Notes under the pieces: model-generated
The model's database searches: none
Seen by the model: the letters and a program-made list of their open reading frames with translations, nothing else
Told to the model about the DNA's origin: nothing
Assembly (NCBI GenBank): GCA_025929425.1
Contig: JAICME010000005.1
Coordinates: 1-47,384 of the forward strand
From: Thermoleophilia bacterium
GTDB taxonomy: Bacteria; Actinomycetota; Thermoleophilia; Gaiellales; Gaiellaceae
Reading direction: 5' to 3'
Length of the DNA: 47,384 bases
Shown here: positions 22,278-31,620 of the stretch, one piece after another
How positions within the stretch are numbered: the stretch's first letter is position 1
Layout: the number at the start of each line of letters is the position of its first letter
Program-made: the position numbers and the translations under genes

Positions 22278-23183
22278 ATGGACCTGAGCCGGTTCGGCTC
22301 GGCACCGCCGTGGTCGCTCGGGGTGGAGGAGGAGCTGATGCTCGTCGACGCCCAGACGCTCGAGCCGGCCCGCTACGGGTTTTCGCGCGCGTTCGGCGAG
22401 GCGACGGAGCGGATCAAGCCCGAGCTGTTCGAGTCCTTCGTCGAGATCACGACATCCGTGCTCGAGACGGCGGAGGAGATCGAGGCGGAGCTCGGGGCGT
22501 TGCGGCGGGAGGTGGCGGAGCGGGCGGCCGAGCACGGGCTCGCGGTTCTCGCAACGGGGTCGCATCCGACGGCGCGCGGAGGCGTCCCGATCGTCCCGGT
22601 CGAGCGCTACGAGCGGATGAGGGAGCAGCTCGGGCCTCAGCTCGACCGGCAGCTCGTCTGCGGGCTGCACGTCCATGTCGCCGTGCCCGATCCGGACACA
22701 TGCCTCCGCGCCTTTGAGGGTGTCGTGCCGCGGCTTCCGGAGCTGCTCGCAGCCTCGGCGAACTCGCCCTACTGGGACGGCGCGGCCAGTGGTTGGCGCT
22801 CGATCCGCTCCCAGATCCTGCTCGAGATGCCGACCGGCGGAACCCCGCCGGTGCTGCGAAGCTGGGACGACTGGCAGGCGGCGAGTCGCTCCGACAGCAC
22901 GCGCCGCCACTGGGACGTCTGGCCGCGACCCGAGTACGGGACGCTCGAGGTGCGCATCATGGATCAGCCGACGTCGCTGCGGCGAACAGCCGAGCTCGCG
23001 GCCGACGTGCAGCGGCTCGTGCGCGAGGCTGCGGACTTCGGCGGCGAGCCGTTCGATCGTGCCGAGTACGACGCGACCCGCGATCGCGCCGGGCGTGAGG
23101 GCGGTGGGCCCGAGGCCGAGCGCCAGCTCGAGCTGGGCCCCGAGGCTGCTGTGCGGGAGATTGCCGCGCTGACGTTAGGCTGA
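22278..23183 (+). CDS. Carboxylate-amine ligase / glutamate-cysteine ligase 2 family (YbdK-like)
   Basis: LGVEEELMLVD, CGLHVHVAVPD, PRPEYGTLEVRIMDQPTS. Confidence 0.93.
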   Translation: MDLSRFGSAPPWSLGVEEELMLVDAQTLEPARYGFSRAFGEATERIKPELFESFVEITTSVLETAEEIEAELGALRREVAERAAEHGLAVLATGSHPTARGGVPIVPVERYERMREQLGPQLDRQLVCGLHVHVAVPDPDTCLRAFEGVVPRLPELLAASANSPYWDGAASGWRSIRSQILLEMPTGGTPPVLRSWDDWQAASRSDSTRRHWDVWPRPEYGTLEVRIMDQPTSLRRTAELAADVQRLVREAADFGGEPFDRAEYDATRDRAGREGGGPEAERQLELGPEAAVREIAALTLG

Positions 23184-23187
23184 CCGC

Positions 23188-23406
23188 GTGGCGACCCAGA
23201 CGGACACGATCCAGGTCGGCGGCGTGCGGTGCGAACGATGCGTGATGCGGCTCGCACACGCGCTCGAGGGGCACGAGGGTCTCGAGAGCGCGAACGCGAA
23301 TCTCATGGGGCAGGTCTCGCTCGCCTGGGACGACGAGCAGACGACCCGCGACGCGATCGTCGAGCGGCTGAAGAAGTCCGGCTTCCCCGAGCTCGCGGCC
23401 GTCTAA
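23188..23406 (+). CDS. Heavy-metal-associated (HMA/CopZ-like) domain protein
   Basis: VGGVRCERCVMRLAHALEGHEGLESANANL. Confidence 0.85.
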   Translation: MATQTDTIQVGGVRCERCVMRLAHALEGHEGLESANANLMGQVSLAWDDEQTTRDAIVERLKKSGFPELAAV

Positions 23407-23597
23407 CGCTCTTCGTCCCGCTCGCGGTTCGTGGGGACGCCGTGCAGCTGCTCGACGTCGGCCGGCTGGTCGCGAGGGCCCTCGCCGCGCTCGGTCGACT
23501 CTCCGTCCTCGAGTGAGGTGGGCTCGCTTTCGGGGCGCTTTTCGGTCTCTGGCTTCTCTTCCATGCGCCCCGCGTACCCGTCCGCGCGGAATAGCAA
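23403..23597 (-). CDS. Small charged hypothetical protein (possible start at MEEKPETEK)
   Basis: Acidic low-complexity 64-aa ORF. Confidence 0.35.
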   Translation of the reverse strand: MLFRADGYAGRMEEKPETEKRPESEPTSLEDGESTERGEGPRDQPADVEQLHGVPTNRERDEER

Positions 23598-23623
23598 CGT
23601 CCGACGTGCCGTTTCGGGAGGGC

Positions 23624-24238
23624 ATGGCTGCCGCTGGTACGGTTGATCACGTGGAGGCGGAGCCGGAGGACGCGCAGCGGCTCGCGACCGAGGCGCGCGA
23701 CCGTGTTCGGTTCGAGGAGGAGGCGCTCGCGCTCTCCGAGCAGGTCTACCGCGTCGCTCGGCATCTCGTCGGCTCCCGCGAAGAGGCCGACGATCTCGTG
23801 CAGGAGGCGTACGCGCGGGCGTTCCGCAGCTGGCGCTCGTACCAGCCCGGCACGAACATGCGCGCCTGGCTCCTGCGGATCCTCACGAACATCAACATCG
23901 ACCGCGGTCGGCGGCAACAGCGGACGCCGCAGATGCAGCCGCTGGAAGCGAACGACTACTACCTCTACGACCGGCTCGCGGCGGAGGACGGAGACGGAGT
24001 CTCCGACGAGCAGCGCGTCGTGGAGCGACTCTCGCAGGACGACATCGTGACGGCGCTCTCCGCGGTGCCGCACGACTTTCGCGACGTGCTCGTGCTCGTC
24101 GACCTCGGCGACTTCAGCTACGCGGACGCGGCGCAGATCCTCGACATTCCGGTGGGCACGGTGATGTCGCGGCTGCACAGAGGGCGCCGCATCCTGAAGC
24201 GGGAGCTGGCCGAGGCGGCCCTGGAGGAGGCCCCATGA
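23624..24238 (+). CDS. ECF RNA polymerase sigma factor (SigR/SigH-like)
   Basis: GSREEADDLVQEAYARAFRSW..RAWLLRILTNINIDRGRRQ..YADAAQILDIPVGTVMSRLHRGRRILK. Confidence 0.95.
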   Translation: MAAAGTVDHVEAEPEDAQRLATEARDRVRFEEEALALSEQVYRVARHLVGSREEADDLVQEAYARAFRSWRSYQPGTNMRAWLLRILTNINIDRGRRQQRTPQMQPLEANDYYLYDRLAAEDGDGVSDEQRVVERLSQDDIVTALSAVPHDFRDVLVLVDLGDFSYADAAQILDIPVGTVMSRLHRGRRILKRELAEAALEEAP

Positions 24239-24465
24239 TGGATCCGTGCGCGCACTGCGAGGAGATGATGCAGCCGTATCTCGATCACGTCCTCACCGAC
24301 GAGGAGATGGTCGAGGCGGAGGCGCATCTCGCCGAGTGCGAAAAGTGCCGCAGGCGCTACCGCTTCGAGGAGAGCCTGCGGGTGTACGTGCGCAAGGCGG
24401 CGGACGAGCAGATGTCCGACGAACTCCGGGTCAAGCTCGCCTCGCTCAGGATTCCGCTCGAGTAG
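24235..24465 (+). CDS. Zinc-finger anti-sigma factor (RsrA/zf-HC2-like)
   Basis: HLAECEKCRRRYRFEESLRVYVRKAA; overlaps sigma gene stop. Confidence 0.9.
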   Translation: MMDPCAHCEEMMQPYLDHVLTDEEMVEAEAHLAECEKCRRRYRFEESLRVYVRKAADEQMSDELRVKLASLRIPLE

Positions 24466-24949
24466 CGACGTCGACGTCGCCGGGCGCTCCCAGGTCGTCG
24501 CAGACGACGAGCCTCGCGGGCAGCGATTTCGCGCCTTCGTCCGGGACGTCGTCCCAGACGCTGCGAGCCAGGAGGACGGGGTGGAGGCGCACGCCGTCGT
24601 AACTCGCGGCGACCGCGTCGCCGCCGTGTGCGCGCCAGTCGTCGATTATGCGACCGACTGCCCGCGGATCGAGGTCGGGACCGTCTGCGAGGACGACGAG
24701 CGCGGCCTCCGCGTCGGGCGGTAACGCGGCGAGCCCGCAGCGGAGCGAGGCGCCCGGTCCGAGCTCCCAGTCGGGGCAGTGGACGCTCTCCACCGGCAGC
24801 GGGTGCGCGCCGCTGACGACGACGATCCCGTCGACGGCACTCTCCTGGAGCGCGGCTAGCACCGTGGGAAGCAGCTTGACCTGCTTGGGCGGATCCGTCC
24901 CGTAACGCGACGACGCGCCAGCCGCGAGGACGATGGCTACGACAGACAC
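24446..24949 (-). CDS. MocA-like NTP transferase (molybdenum cofactor cytidylyltransferase family)
   Basis: VVAIVLAAGASSRYGTDPPKQVKLL; convergent 20-bp overlap with the anti-sigma gene. Confidence 0.85.
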   Translation of the reverse strand: MSVVAIVLAAGASSRYGTDPPKQVKLLPTVLAALQESAVDGIVVVSGAHPLPVESVHCPDWELGPGASLRCGLAALPPDAEAALVVLADGPDLDPRAVGRIIDDWRAHGGDAVAASYDGVRLHPVLLARSVWDDVPDEGAKSLPARLVVCDDLGAPGDVDVATRAES

Positions 24950-24976
24950 GGCCGGTGCCAGGCACCGGACATGTCC
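24945..24976. repeat. REP-like imperfect palindrome, copy 1
   Basis: GACACGGCCGGTGCCAGGCACCGGACATGTCC. Confidence 0.75.
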
Positions 24977-25048
24977 ACCGGCCCCCGGCTTCTCGAAGGA
25001 ATCGCCTGCCGGAGGGACTCAAAGCCCGTTGTGGACAGGTCCGGCGCA

Positions 25049-25080
25049 GACACGACCGGTGCCTGGCACCGGTCGTGTCC
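25049..25080. repeat. REP-like near-perfect palindrome, copy 2
   Basis: GACACGACCGGTGCC-T-GGCACCGGTCGTGTC(C), 15-bp perfect arms. Confidence 0.85.
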
Positions 25081-25093
25081 GATGGGGACACGG

Positions 25094-25916
25094 CTAGTCG
25101 ACGGCGGCCAACGCGCGGCGGACCAGCGCTTGCGCAAGCGGCACCTTCCACTCCGTCCGTGGCAGCGGGGTCACCTTGTCGAGATCCTCGGCGCTCTCGA
25201 TCCGCCACGGGATCGGCGCGACTCCTGCCAGTGCGATCCGCGTTTCGCTGCCGACGCGAGCCGCGGCGACGCCCACCTGCGGGAACGACCAGCGCCTGCG
25301 GTCCATCGCCTTCAGGTAGACGCTCGCCTGCACGGAGGGCAGCTCGACCTCGAGGATCAGCTCTCCGTCTTCGAGCGTCGTCGTACGCCGGTCGTCCTCG
25401 TCCGGGAGCCGATAGAGCTCCTCGATCGCGAGCTCGCGCCGGTTCGTCCGCAGCCGTGCGCCGAGAGCGACGAGCGCAGCGGCAACGTCGGACGGATGAG
25501 CCGAGGCGCAGAAGCCGTTCGCGAAGATCGCGTGTTCGCGGTGCTCGCCGTCACGCGCATGGCAGCGATCGCCGCCGTGGAGGCGGCACGGGTAACCGAG
25601 GCGCCAGTACCAGCACCGCGTCGCCTGAAGCAGATTGCCGCCGAGCGAGCCCATGTTCCGGAGCTGAGGCGACGCGGCGAGCCGGCATGCCTCGCGCAGC
25701 GCAGAGGGGATCGAGGGATCGACCTCGAGCTCCGCGAGCGTCGTCCCGGCTCCGATCACCCCGTCGCGAGTCCCACGTGGCACGAGGCCGCGAACGTCGA
25801 CGAGCGTCTCCGCCGCGAGCAATCCCTCGCGGAGCAGCGGCACTACCTCCGTCCCGCCGTGGACGGGGACTCCGCCGTCGAGCTCCTCGACGCTAGACGG
25901 CCGCAGGAGCTCCACG
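25094..25916 (-). CDS. Molybdenum hydroxylase FAD-binding subunit with Cys-rich insertion
   Basis: VELLRPSSVEELDG..GGTEVVPLLREG..SPQLRNMGSLGGNLLQATRCWYW. Confidence 0.92.
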
Positions 25917-28085
25917 CCGTTCCTTCTCCTTCGCCGCCTCGAGCGCCCGGAGCATCTCCTCGCGCGAGATCGGCAGCTCGTGCACCTCGGCGCCGGTGGC
26001 GTCGCGGATCGCATTTGCGATCGCGGCAGCGATCGGCACGATCGGCGGCTCGCCAAGTCCCTTCGAGCCGAGATTCGTCAGGTGCTCGTCCGGCTTGTCG
26101 ACGAACTCGCACACGATCTCGGGCACGTCCGCGATGGTCGGCATCCGGTACGCGTCGAGCGACGTCGTGAGGACCCGGCCGGTCTCGGGATCGAGGAGCC
26201 GCTCCTCGGAGAGCGTGTGGCCGATCCCCTGGATCACTCCGCCCTCGACCTGGCTCGAGGCGCCGAGCGGGTTGATGATGCGCCCGACATCGTGGATCGC
26301 CGCGACGCGCTCGACGCGCACCTCGCCGGTCTCGACGTCGACCGCCACCTCGACCACGTGGACGCCGAACGTGAGGACGCTCATCCCCGTCGGATTCGGG
26401 CCGCGCGCGCCCTTGCCCAGGATCTGCGCCTCCTCGAGCAGGCCCACGACCTCCTCGACCGGAGTGTTCTTCGGCAGGCCTCGCTGCTCGGCGATGTCCT
26501 CGATCTGCTCCCGCGCGTCGGCCGCCGCCGCGCGCACCGCCGGTCCCATCGACGGCGTCGTCGACGAGCCGGCCGAGATCGATGCGTACGGCCCGCGCGC
26601 CGAGTCGCCGAGCACGACGTCGACCTTCTCGAGCGGCACGCGGAGCTCCTCGGCCGCGATCTGCGCCATCGCGGTGCGCGTGCCGGTGCCGATGTCCTGC
26701 ATCGCGGTGATCACCGTCGCGCGACCGTCGGAGCCGAGCCTCACCCAGGCATAGGAGGGAGGACCGCCGCCGCCGTACCAGATCTGGCTCGCCATCCCGA
26801 CGCCGCGCTTCCAGACCGCGTCCGAGCGCGCGCGCACCTCGTGGCGTCGCTCCCAGTGCGGCTCGGCGAGCCGGTAGCACTCCTCGAGATTCTTCGACGA
26901 GTACGGCGTGCCCTCGTTCGACTCCGCGTAGTTCGACCGCCGCAACTCGAGCGGGTCGATCTCGAGCCGCGCCGCCAGATCCTCGATCAGGCACTCGAGC
27001 CCGAACGTCCCCTCGGCGAAGCCGGGGGCGCGGAACGCCTTCATCGGCGGCGCGTTGAGCTTCGCGGCGTGGGTCACCGTGCGGACGTTGTCGCAGGCGT
27101 AGAGCGCGCGCATGGGGCCTTCCGTGGGAGAGCTCCAGCCCGACCAGCCGACCGAGTTGAAGAACTCGCCCTCGAGCGCGAGGATCGTGCCGTCGCTCCG
27201 GGCGGCGGCCCGAAGCCGCTGGATCGTGGAGTTCCGGTTGCCGGCCGAGGTGTGCTCTTCGTGCCGCGTGAGCGCGCACCGCACCGGGCGTCCAGTCCGC
27301 CTGGCCAGCTCGGCCGCGGCGAACGTGTACTCGTCGGGGCTGTTCTTCGCACCGAAGCCGCCACCCATGAACTCGCACACGACGCGCACCTTGTCCTCCG
27401 GCATCCCGAGTGTCTCGGCGACCTCCTGCCGAATGCCCCAGATGTACTGCGTCGAGATGTAGACGTGGAGCGTGTCGCCCTGCCACTCGCAGATCGCCTG
27501 GTGGGTCTCGAGCGAGTTGTGGAGGACGGTCTGCGTACGGTACGTCCCCTCGACGATCACGTCGGCCTCGGCGAACGCACGGTCGACGTCGCCGCGCTCC
27601 GAGCGGCGGGCTTCGCCCGTGACGAGGCCGCGGCGGACGGCGTCTTCCGGATCGAGCACGACCTCGAGCTCCTCCCACTCGACGTCGACCGCCTCGACTG
27701 CGGCTCGCGCCTGCGCGAACGTGTCGGCCGCCACGGCGGCGACGGGAGCTCCGGCCCAGCCCGCCTCCTCCTCGAGCCCGTTTGCCTCACCCGGCCCGAT
27801 CGCCGCCCGTACACCCGGGAGCGCGAGCGCCGGCGCGAGGTCGATCCGCTGCACGCGTGCGTGGGCATGCGGCGAGCGAAGCACCGCTGCGTGCAGCATG
27901 CCCGGCAGCTTGATGTCGGCCGTGTACCGAGCCTCGCCGCGAACGCGGAGCGATCCGTCCTGCCGAGGCGCGTCCCGGCCGACTACCGAGAGCGGTCCCT
28001 CGGGCCACTGCTCGAGCGGATCCTCCTCGACGACGATCCACACTTCCTCGAAGCGCCCCTCGACTTCCTTCTCGGTGCGGATCAA
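25893..28085 (-). CDS. Molybdenum hydroxylase large (Mo-binding) subunit, xanthine dehydrogenase family
   Basis: GRDAPRQDGSLRVRGEARYTADIKLPGMLHAAVLRSPHAHARV; GGGFGAKN; MKAFRAPGFAEGTFGLE; QDIGTGTRTAMAQ. Confidence 0.94.
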   Translation of the reverse strand: MIRTEKEVEGRFEEVWIVVEEDPLEQWPEGPLSVVGRDAPRQDGSLRVRGEARYTADIKLPGMLHAAVLRSPHAHARVQRIDLAPALALPGVRAAIGPGEANGLEEEAGWAGAPVAAVAADTFAQARAAVEAVDVEWEELEVVLDPEDAVRRGLVTGEARRSERGDVDRAFAEADVIVEGTYRTQTVLHNSLETHQAICEWQGDTLHVYISTQYIWGIRQEVAETLGMPEDKVRVVCEFMGGGFGAKNSPDEYTFAAAELARRTGRPVRCALTRHEEHTSAGNRNSTIQRLRAAARSDGTILALEGEFFNSVGWSGWSSPTEGPMRALYACDNVRTVTHAAKLNAPPMKAFRAPGFAEGTFGLECLIEDLAARLEIDPLELRRSNYAESNEGTPYSSKNLEECYRLAEPHWERRHEVRARSDAVWKRGVGMASQIWYGGGGPPSYAWVRLGSDGRATVITAMQDIGTGTRTAMAQIAAEELRVPLEKVDVVLGDSARGPYASISAGSSTTPSMGPAVRAAAADAREQIEDIAEQRGLPKNTPVEEVVGLLEEAQILGKGARGPNPTGMSVLTFGVHVVEVAVDVETGEVRVERVAAIHDVGRIINPLGASSQVEGGVIQGIGHTLSEERLLDPETGRVLTTSLDAYRMPTIADVPEIVCEFVDKPDEHLTNLGSKGLGEPPIVPIAAAIANAIRDATGAEVHELPISREEMLRALEAAKEKERRGAPAAV

Positions 28086-28522
28086 TCTTGCCAACTGAGA
28101 ATCGCCTCCTCGATCTTCGGATACGTGCCGCAGCGGCAGATGTTGCCGGCCATCGCGTGACGGATCTCTTCGCGCGTCGGCTCGGGGTTTGCCGCCACGA
28201 GCGCCGCCGCGGACACGACCTGTCCGGGCGTGCAGAAGCCGCACTGGACGGCGTCCGCGCGGACGAACGCGTCGACGAGCGGGTGCTCGCGGAGTCCCTC
28301 GATCGTCGTCACCTCGCCCTCGACCGTGTGCGCGAGCATGATGCACGAGAGCCGAGGCACGCCGTCGATCTGGACGGTGCACGCGCCGCAATGGCCCTCG
28401 TTGCACGCGATCTTCGTCCCGGTCAGGCCGAGCTCCTCGCGCAGGACGTGGGCGAGGCTCGCCCCGACGGGAACGTCGATGACGTGCTCGCCGCCGTTCA
28501 CGGTCAGGCGCACTTCGCTCAT
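28082..28522 (-). CDS. Molybdenum hydroxylase 2Fe-2S subunit
   Basis: CNEGHCGACTV..C; QCGFCTPGQVV; NICRCGTYPKI. Confidence 0.96.
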   Translation of the reverse strand: MSEVRLTVNGGEHVIDVPVGASLAHVLREELGLTGTKIACNEGHCGACTVQIDGVPRLSCIMLAHTVEGEVTTIEGLREHPLVDAFVRADAVQCGFCTPGQVVSAAALVAANPEPTREEIRHAMAGNICRCGTYPKIEEAILSWQD

Positions 28523-29667
28523 GAAGACGTCACTGCCACCGTGTCGGCGAGCTGAATCAAGCGGACCGCAGTGCGGGCGACCATCCGGCGCTCGTCGTCC
28601 TCTTCCTGCTCGGGCAGCGTCCGCCACAGGTCGCGCGCCGCCTCGAGCAGCTCGCGGATCTGCTCCAGCTCCTCGCTGTGCGACCCGTTCGGCTCCTCGG
28701 TCGCGTTGAGCGCGAGGCCGAGCGCGCCGAACGCGTCCGGCTGCCGGATGAAGAGGAGCGGCATAGCCATCGACAGGTACTGGTGGATGCGCGCCTGCGC
28801 GAGCGGCTGCTCGAGCACCTGCGGGCCGCGTGCACGCGAGGGCTCGAGCGGCTCCTCGCCCGCCGCGATCCGAGCTGCGTTGCCCGCGAACATCGCGCGC
28901 ATCTGCGTCTCGTCGAAGCCGGAGACCCGGGCGACGCGCATGGCCATGAGCAGGGAGCCGGGCCAGCCGCCGTACGGGTAATCCGAGGCGTAGAGGACCT
29001 GCTCCGGCGGAACCAGGCGCAACAAGCCGAGCAGGTCGATCGCACTCCACACCGAGCTGTCGAAGAACACGCCGCGCTTCCCGGAAAAGCGGTTGGCGAG
29101 ATTGGCGAGATCCGCGATCCCGGCGTGGGCGAGGATCAGCTGCACGCCGGGGTTCGAGTCGACGAGCCGCTCGAGGCCGGCGGCGATGGGCGGCAGGCCG
29201 CGTCCCGCGTGGACGAGGATCGGCACGCCGCGCTCGGCAGCGAGGGAGAAGACGGGCGCGAGGCGCTCGTCGTTGAGCAGGAACTTCTGGGCGCGCGGAT
29301 GGAGCTTGATGCCGCGCGCGCCGAGGTCGAGGCAGCGCGTCGCTTCCTCGATCGGCGCCTCGCCGAGGTCGAGTCGCACGAACGGGATGAGACGGCCAGC
29401 CGACTGCGCCGCGAAGGCCAGCGTCCGGTCGTTGCCCGCGCGAAAGCCCGGATGCCGGTCGGGCTCGTCCAGGCAGAACATGTTCGCCCGCGTGATCCCG
29501 TAGCGATCCATCCCGCCGAGAAGCTCTTCGGGCCGCCCGACCATCCCGTCGATGTCGGTGCCGAGATGGGTGTGGGCGTCGAAGACGTCGAGGTCGGACG
29601 GGAGAGCGGCCGAGACGCGCTCGTCCCACTCCGCGACGACCTGTCCGGCTCGCTCGAGTGCCTCCAC
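28519..29667 (-). CDS. Amidohydrolase-family (TIM-barrel) protein
   Basis: DVFDAHTHLGTD, GIKLHPRAQKF, PILVHAGRGLPP, LYASDYPYGGWPGS. Confidence 0.88.
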   Translation of the reverse strand: MEALERAGQVVAEWDERVSAALPSDLDVFDAHTHLGTDIDGMVGRPEELLGGMDRYGITRANMFCLDEPDRHPGFRAGNDRTLAFAAQSAGRLIPFVRLDLGEAPIEEATRCLDLGARGIKLHPRAQKFLLNDERLAPVFSLAAERGVPILVHAGRGLPPIAAGLERLVDSNPGVQLILAHAGIADLANLANRFSGKRGVFFDSSVWSAIDLLGLLRLVPPEQVLYASDYPYGGWPGSLLMAMRVARVSGFDETQMRAMFAGNAARIAAGEEPLEPSRARGPQVLEQPLAQARIHQYLSMAMPLLFIRQPDAFGALGLALNATEEPNGSHSEELEQIRELLEAARDLWRTLPEQEEDDERRMVARTAVRLIQLADTVAVTSS

Positions 29668-29800
29668 GTGTGGAATCTAGCCGTGCGCCGCCGGGGGACG
29701 CGTCACGCGCAACTTCGTGCCGATTCCGCAAAAGACACTGTCGGCCGCGCGTGGTTGGGGTTAGCAAGGAGCCGTCATGTCGTCCCTGATCGGAGGCTCC

Positions 29801-30853
29801 ATGAAGCGCATCCACCTGCTCGTCCTGCTCTCGCTCCTCACTCTTCCTCTCGCGGCCGCGCCGGCAAGCGGCAGCGGTGCCGGCAGCGTCGTCGTCGGCC
29901 AGCTCTACGCGTCCGGCGGCAACAGCGGCGCCGCCTTTGCCGACGACTATGTCGAGCTCTTCAACCGCGGCTCCGCCGCCGTCGCGATCGACGGCTGGAC
30001 GTTGCAGTACGCCTCGGCGGCCGGCACGACGTGGCAGGAGACCGCGCTGACCGGCTCGATCCCGGCCGGCGGCGGCTACCTCGTGCAGCTCGCCTCCGGC
30101 GGAGCGAACGGGGCGGCTCTACCGGCGGCCGACGCCACGGGCACGTCGAACCTGGCCGCGGCCGGCGGCAAGGTCGCGATCGTGGACGACGCGACCGCGC
30201 TCTCGTGTGGCGCTGCCGCAGGAAGCTGCGCCGGCGGCGCGACGATCGAGGATCTGGTCGGCTACGGCACGGCGGCCGACTACGAGGGAACCGGCGCCGC
30301 GCCGGCGCCGAGCGCGACGACGGCGATCTCCCGCGCCGGAGGCGGGTGCACGGATACCGACGACAACGCCGCGGACTTCGCAACCGCGGCGCCGAATCCG
30401 CTCAACTCCTCGGCAACCCCGGCCACATGCTCGAGCTCCGGCGGCGGTGGCGGCCCCGGCGATGCGGATGTCAGTGTGGACGTCCAGCCCGAGCTCTCGA
30501 TTGCTCTCGACCACGCGACGCTGACCTTCCCGGCGGCGGTGCCGGGGACGACGCCCGCTCCGCTTCCGGAGGACGTCACGGTGACGAGCAACGATCCGAG
30601 TGGCTACACGCTCAGCGTCCACCGGACGGCGTTCGCGCCGCACGACCTGCCGCTCGGCATCGGCGTCGGGAGCGGCAGCCTCGCAGCGGTGCCGATCACG
30701 CCTGCGCCCGACCTGCTCCTCGCGACGACGAGCACCGCAAGTGCGGCGGCGGGTGACGTCTGGAACACGAGCGTCGGCTTCGTCTCGCCGCTTCCCGTGG
30801 TCCCTACCGGGCACTACACGGCGACGTTGACCTTCACGGCGATCGGCCGGTGA
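29801..30853 (+). CDS. Secreted lamin-tail-domain protein with C-terminal beta domain
   Basis: Signal peptide MKRIHLLVLLSLLTLPLAAAPASG; DDYVELFNRGSAAVAIDGWTLQYAS; SD GGAGG upstream of ATG 29801. Confidence 0.85.
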   Translation: MKRIHLLVLLSLLTLPLAAAPASGSGAGSVVVGQLYASGGNSGAAFADDYVELFNRGSAAVAIDGWTLQYASAAGTTWQETALTGSIPAGGGYLVQLASGGANGAALPAADATGTSNLAAAGGKVAIVDDATALSCGAAAGSCAGGATIEDLVGYGTAADYEGTGAAPAPSATTAISRAGGGCTDTDDNAADFATAAPNPLNSSATPATCSSSGGGGGPGDADVSVDVQPELSIALDHATLTFPAAVPGTTPAPLPEDVTVTSNDPSGYTLSVHRTAFAPHDLPLGIGVGSGSLAAVPITPAPDLLLATTSTASAAAGDVWNTSVGFVSPLPVVPTGHYTATLTFTAIGR

Positions 30854-31605
30854 AGCGCCTGCTCACGGCGGTGGTTCTCGTCGCGGCCGCGGCATCCATC
30901 TCGGGTGCCGCGGCCGGCGGCGGCATCGGGCTCAGCGCGAGCCCGCTTCGCGTGACGCTGCGGGGCGCGTCCGCCTCCGTCATCACCGTGCGAAACCCGG
31001 GGCGCCGCGCCTTGCGGGTCGACGTCTCGCGGGCGGGGTTCGCTCGCTCGCTGAGGGGGCGGCCGCGGGTCGAGCCCGGCCGCGAGGACGCCGTCTGGCT
31101 TCGACTTCGGCCACGACGCTTCCGTATCCCGCCGGGCGGAAAGGCGACGCTGCACGTCTCAGCCAGGCCCTCGCGGCGCGCAGCGCCGGGAGATCACCTT
31201 GCCTTGGCGCTTCTGACGACGCGACCCGTGGGCGTGCATCGAGTTCGCGTTCGAATGCGGGTCGGAGTCATCGTCGTCCTCCATGTCCGCGGCCGGCTCG
31301 TGCGCCGCCTCGAAGCGCGGTCGCTCAGCGTTCGCCGCGGAGCGTCCGCGCGCCTGCTCGAACTCCTGCTCGTCAACCGCGGCAACGTGACGGAGCGACT
31401 TGGCGGCGACCGCCTGCGGCTCGAGCTCGCCCGCAAAGGCAGGCTCTTCGCAACGCTGCGGCCGCGAAGGCGCGAGCTACTGCCGCACAGCGCCGGCATC
31501 GTCGAGTTCGCTTATCGCGGACGGGTGCGAGGGGATGTCGTCGCCCGCGTCGAGCTGCGGCCCGTCGTGCGTGGGCTGCGGCGCTCATTTCACGTGCGGT
31601 TCTGA
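30850..31605 (+). CDS. Secreted beta-rich protein, DUF916/WxL-interacting-like
   Basis: GTGA overlap with LTD gene; signal peptide; IGLSASPLRVTLRGASASVITVRNPGRRALRVDV. Confidence 0.7.
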   Translation: MKRLLTAVVLVAAAASISGAAAGGGIGLSASPLRVTLRGASASVITVRNPGRRALRVDVSRAGFARSLRGRPRVEPGREDAVWLRLRPRRFRIPPGGKATLHVSARPSRRAAPGDHLALALLTTRPVGVHRVRVRMRVGVIVVLHVRGRLVRRLEARSLSVRRGASARLLELLLVNRGNVTERLGGDRLRLELARKGRLFATLRPRRRELLPHSAGIVEFAYRGRVRGDVVARVELRPVVRGLRRSFHVRF

Positions 31606-31620
31606 CCGATAGGGCGTCAT

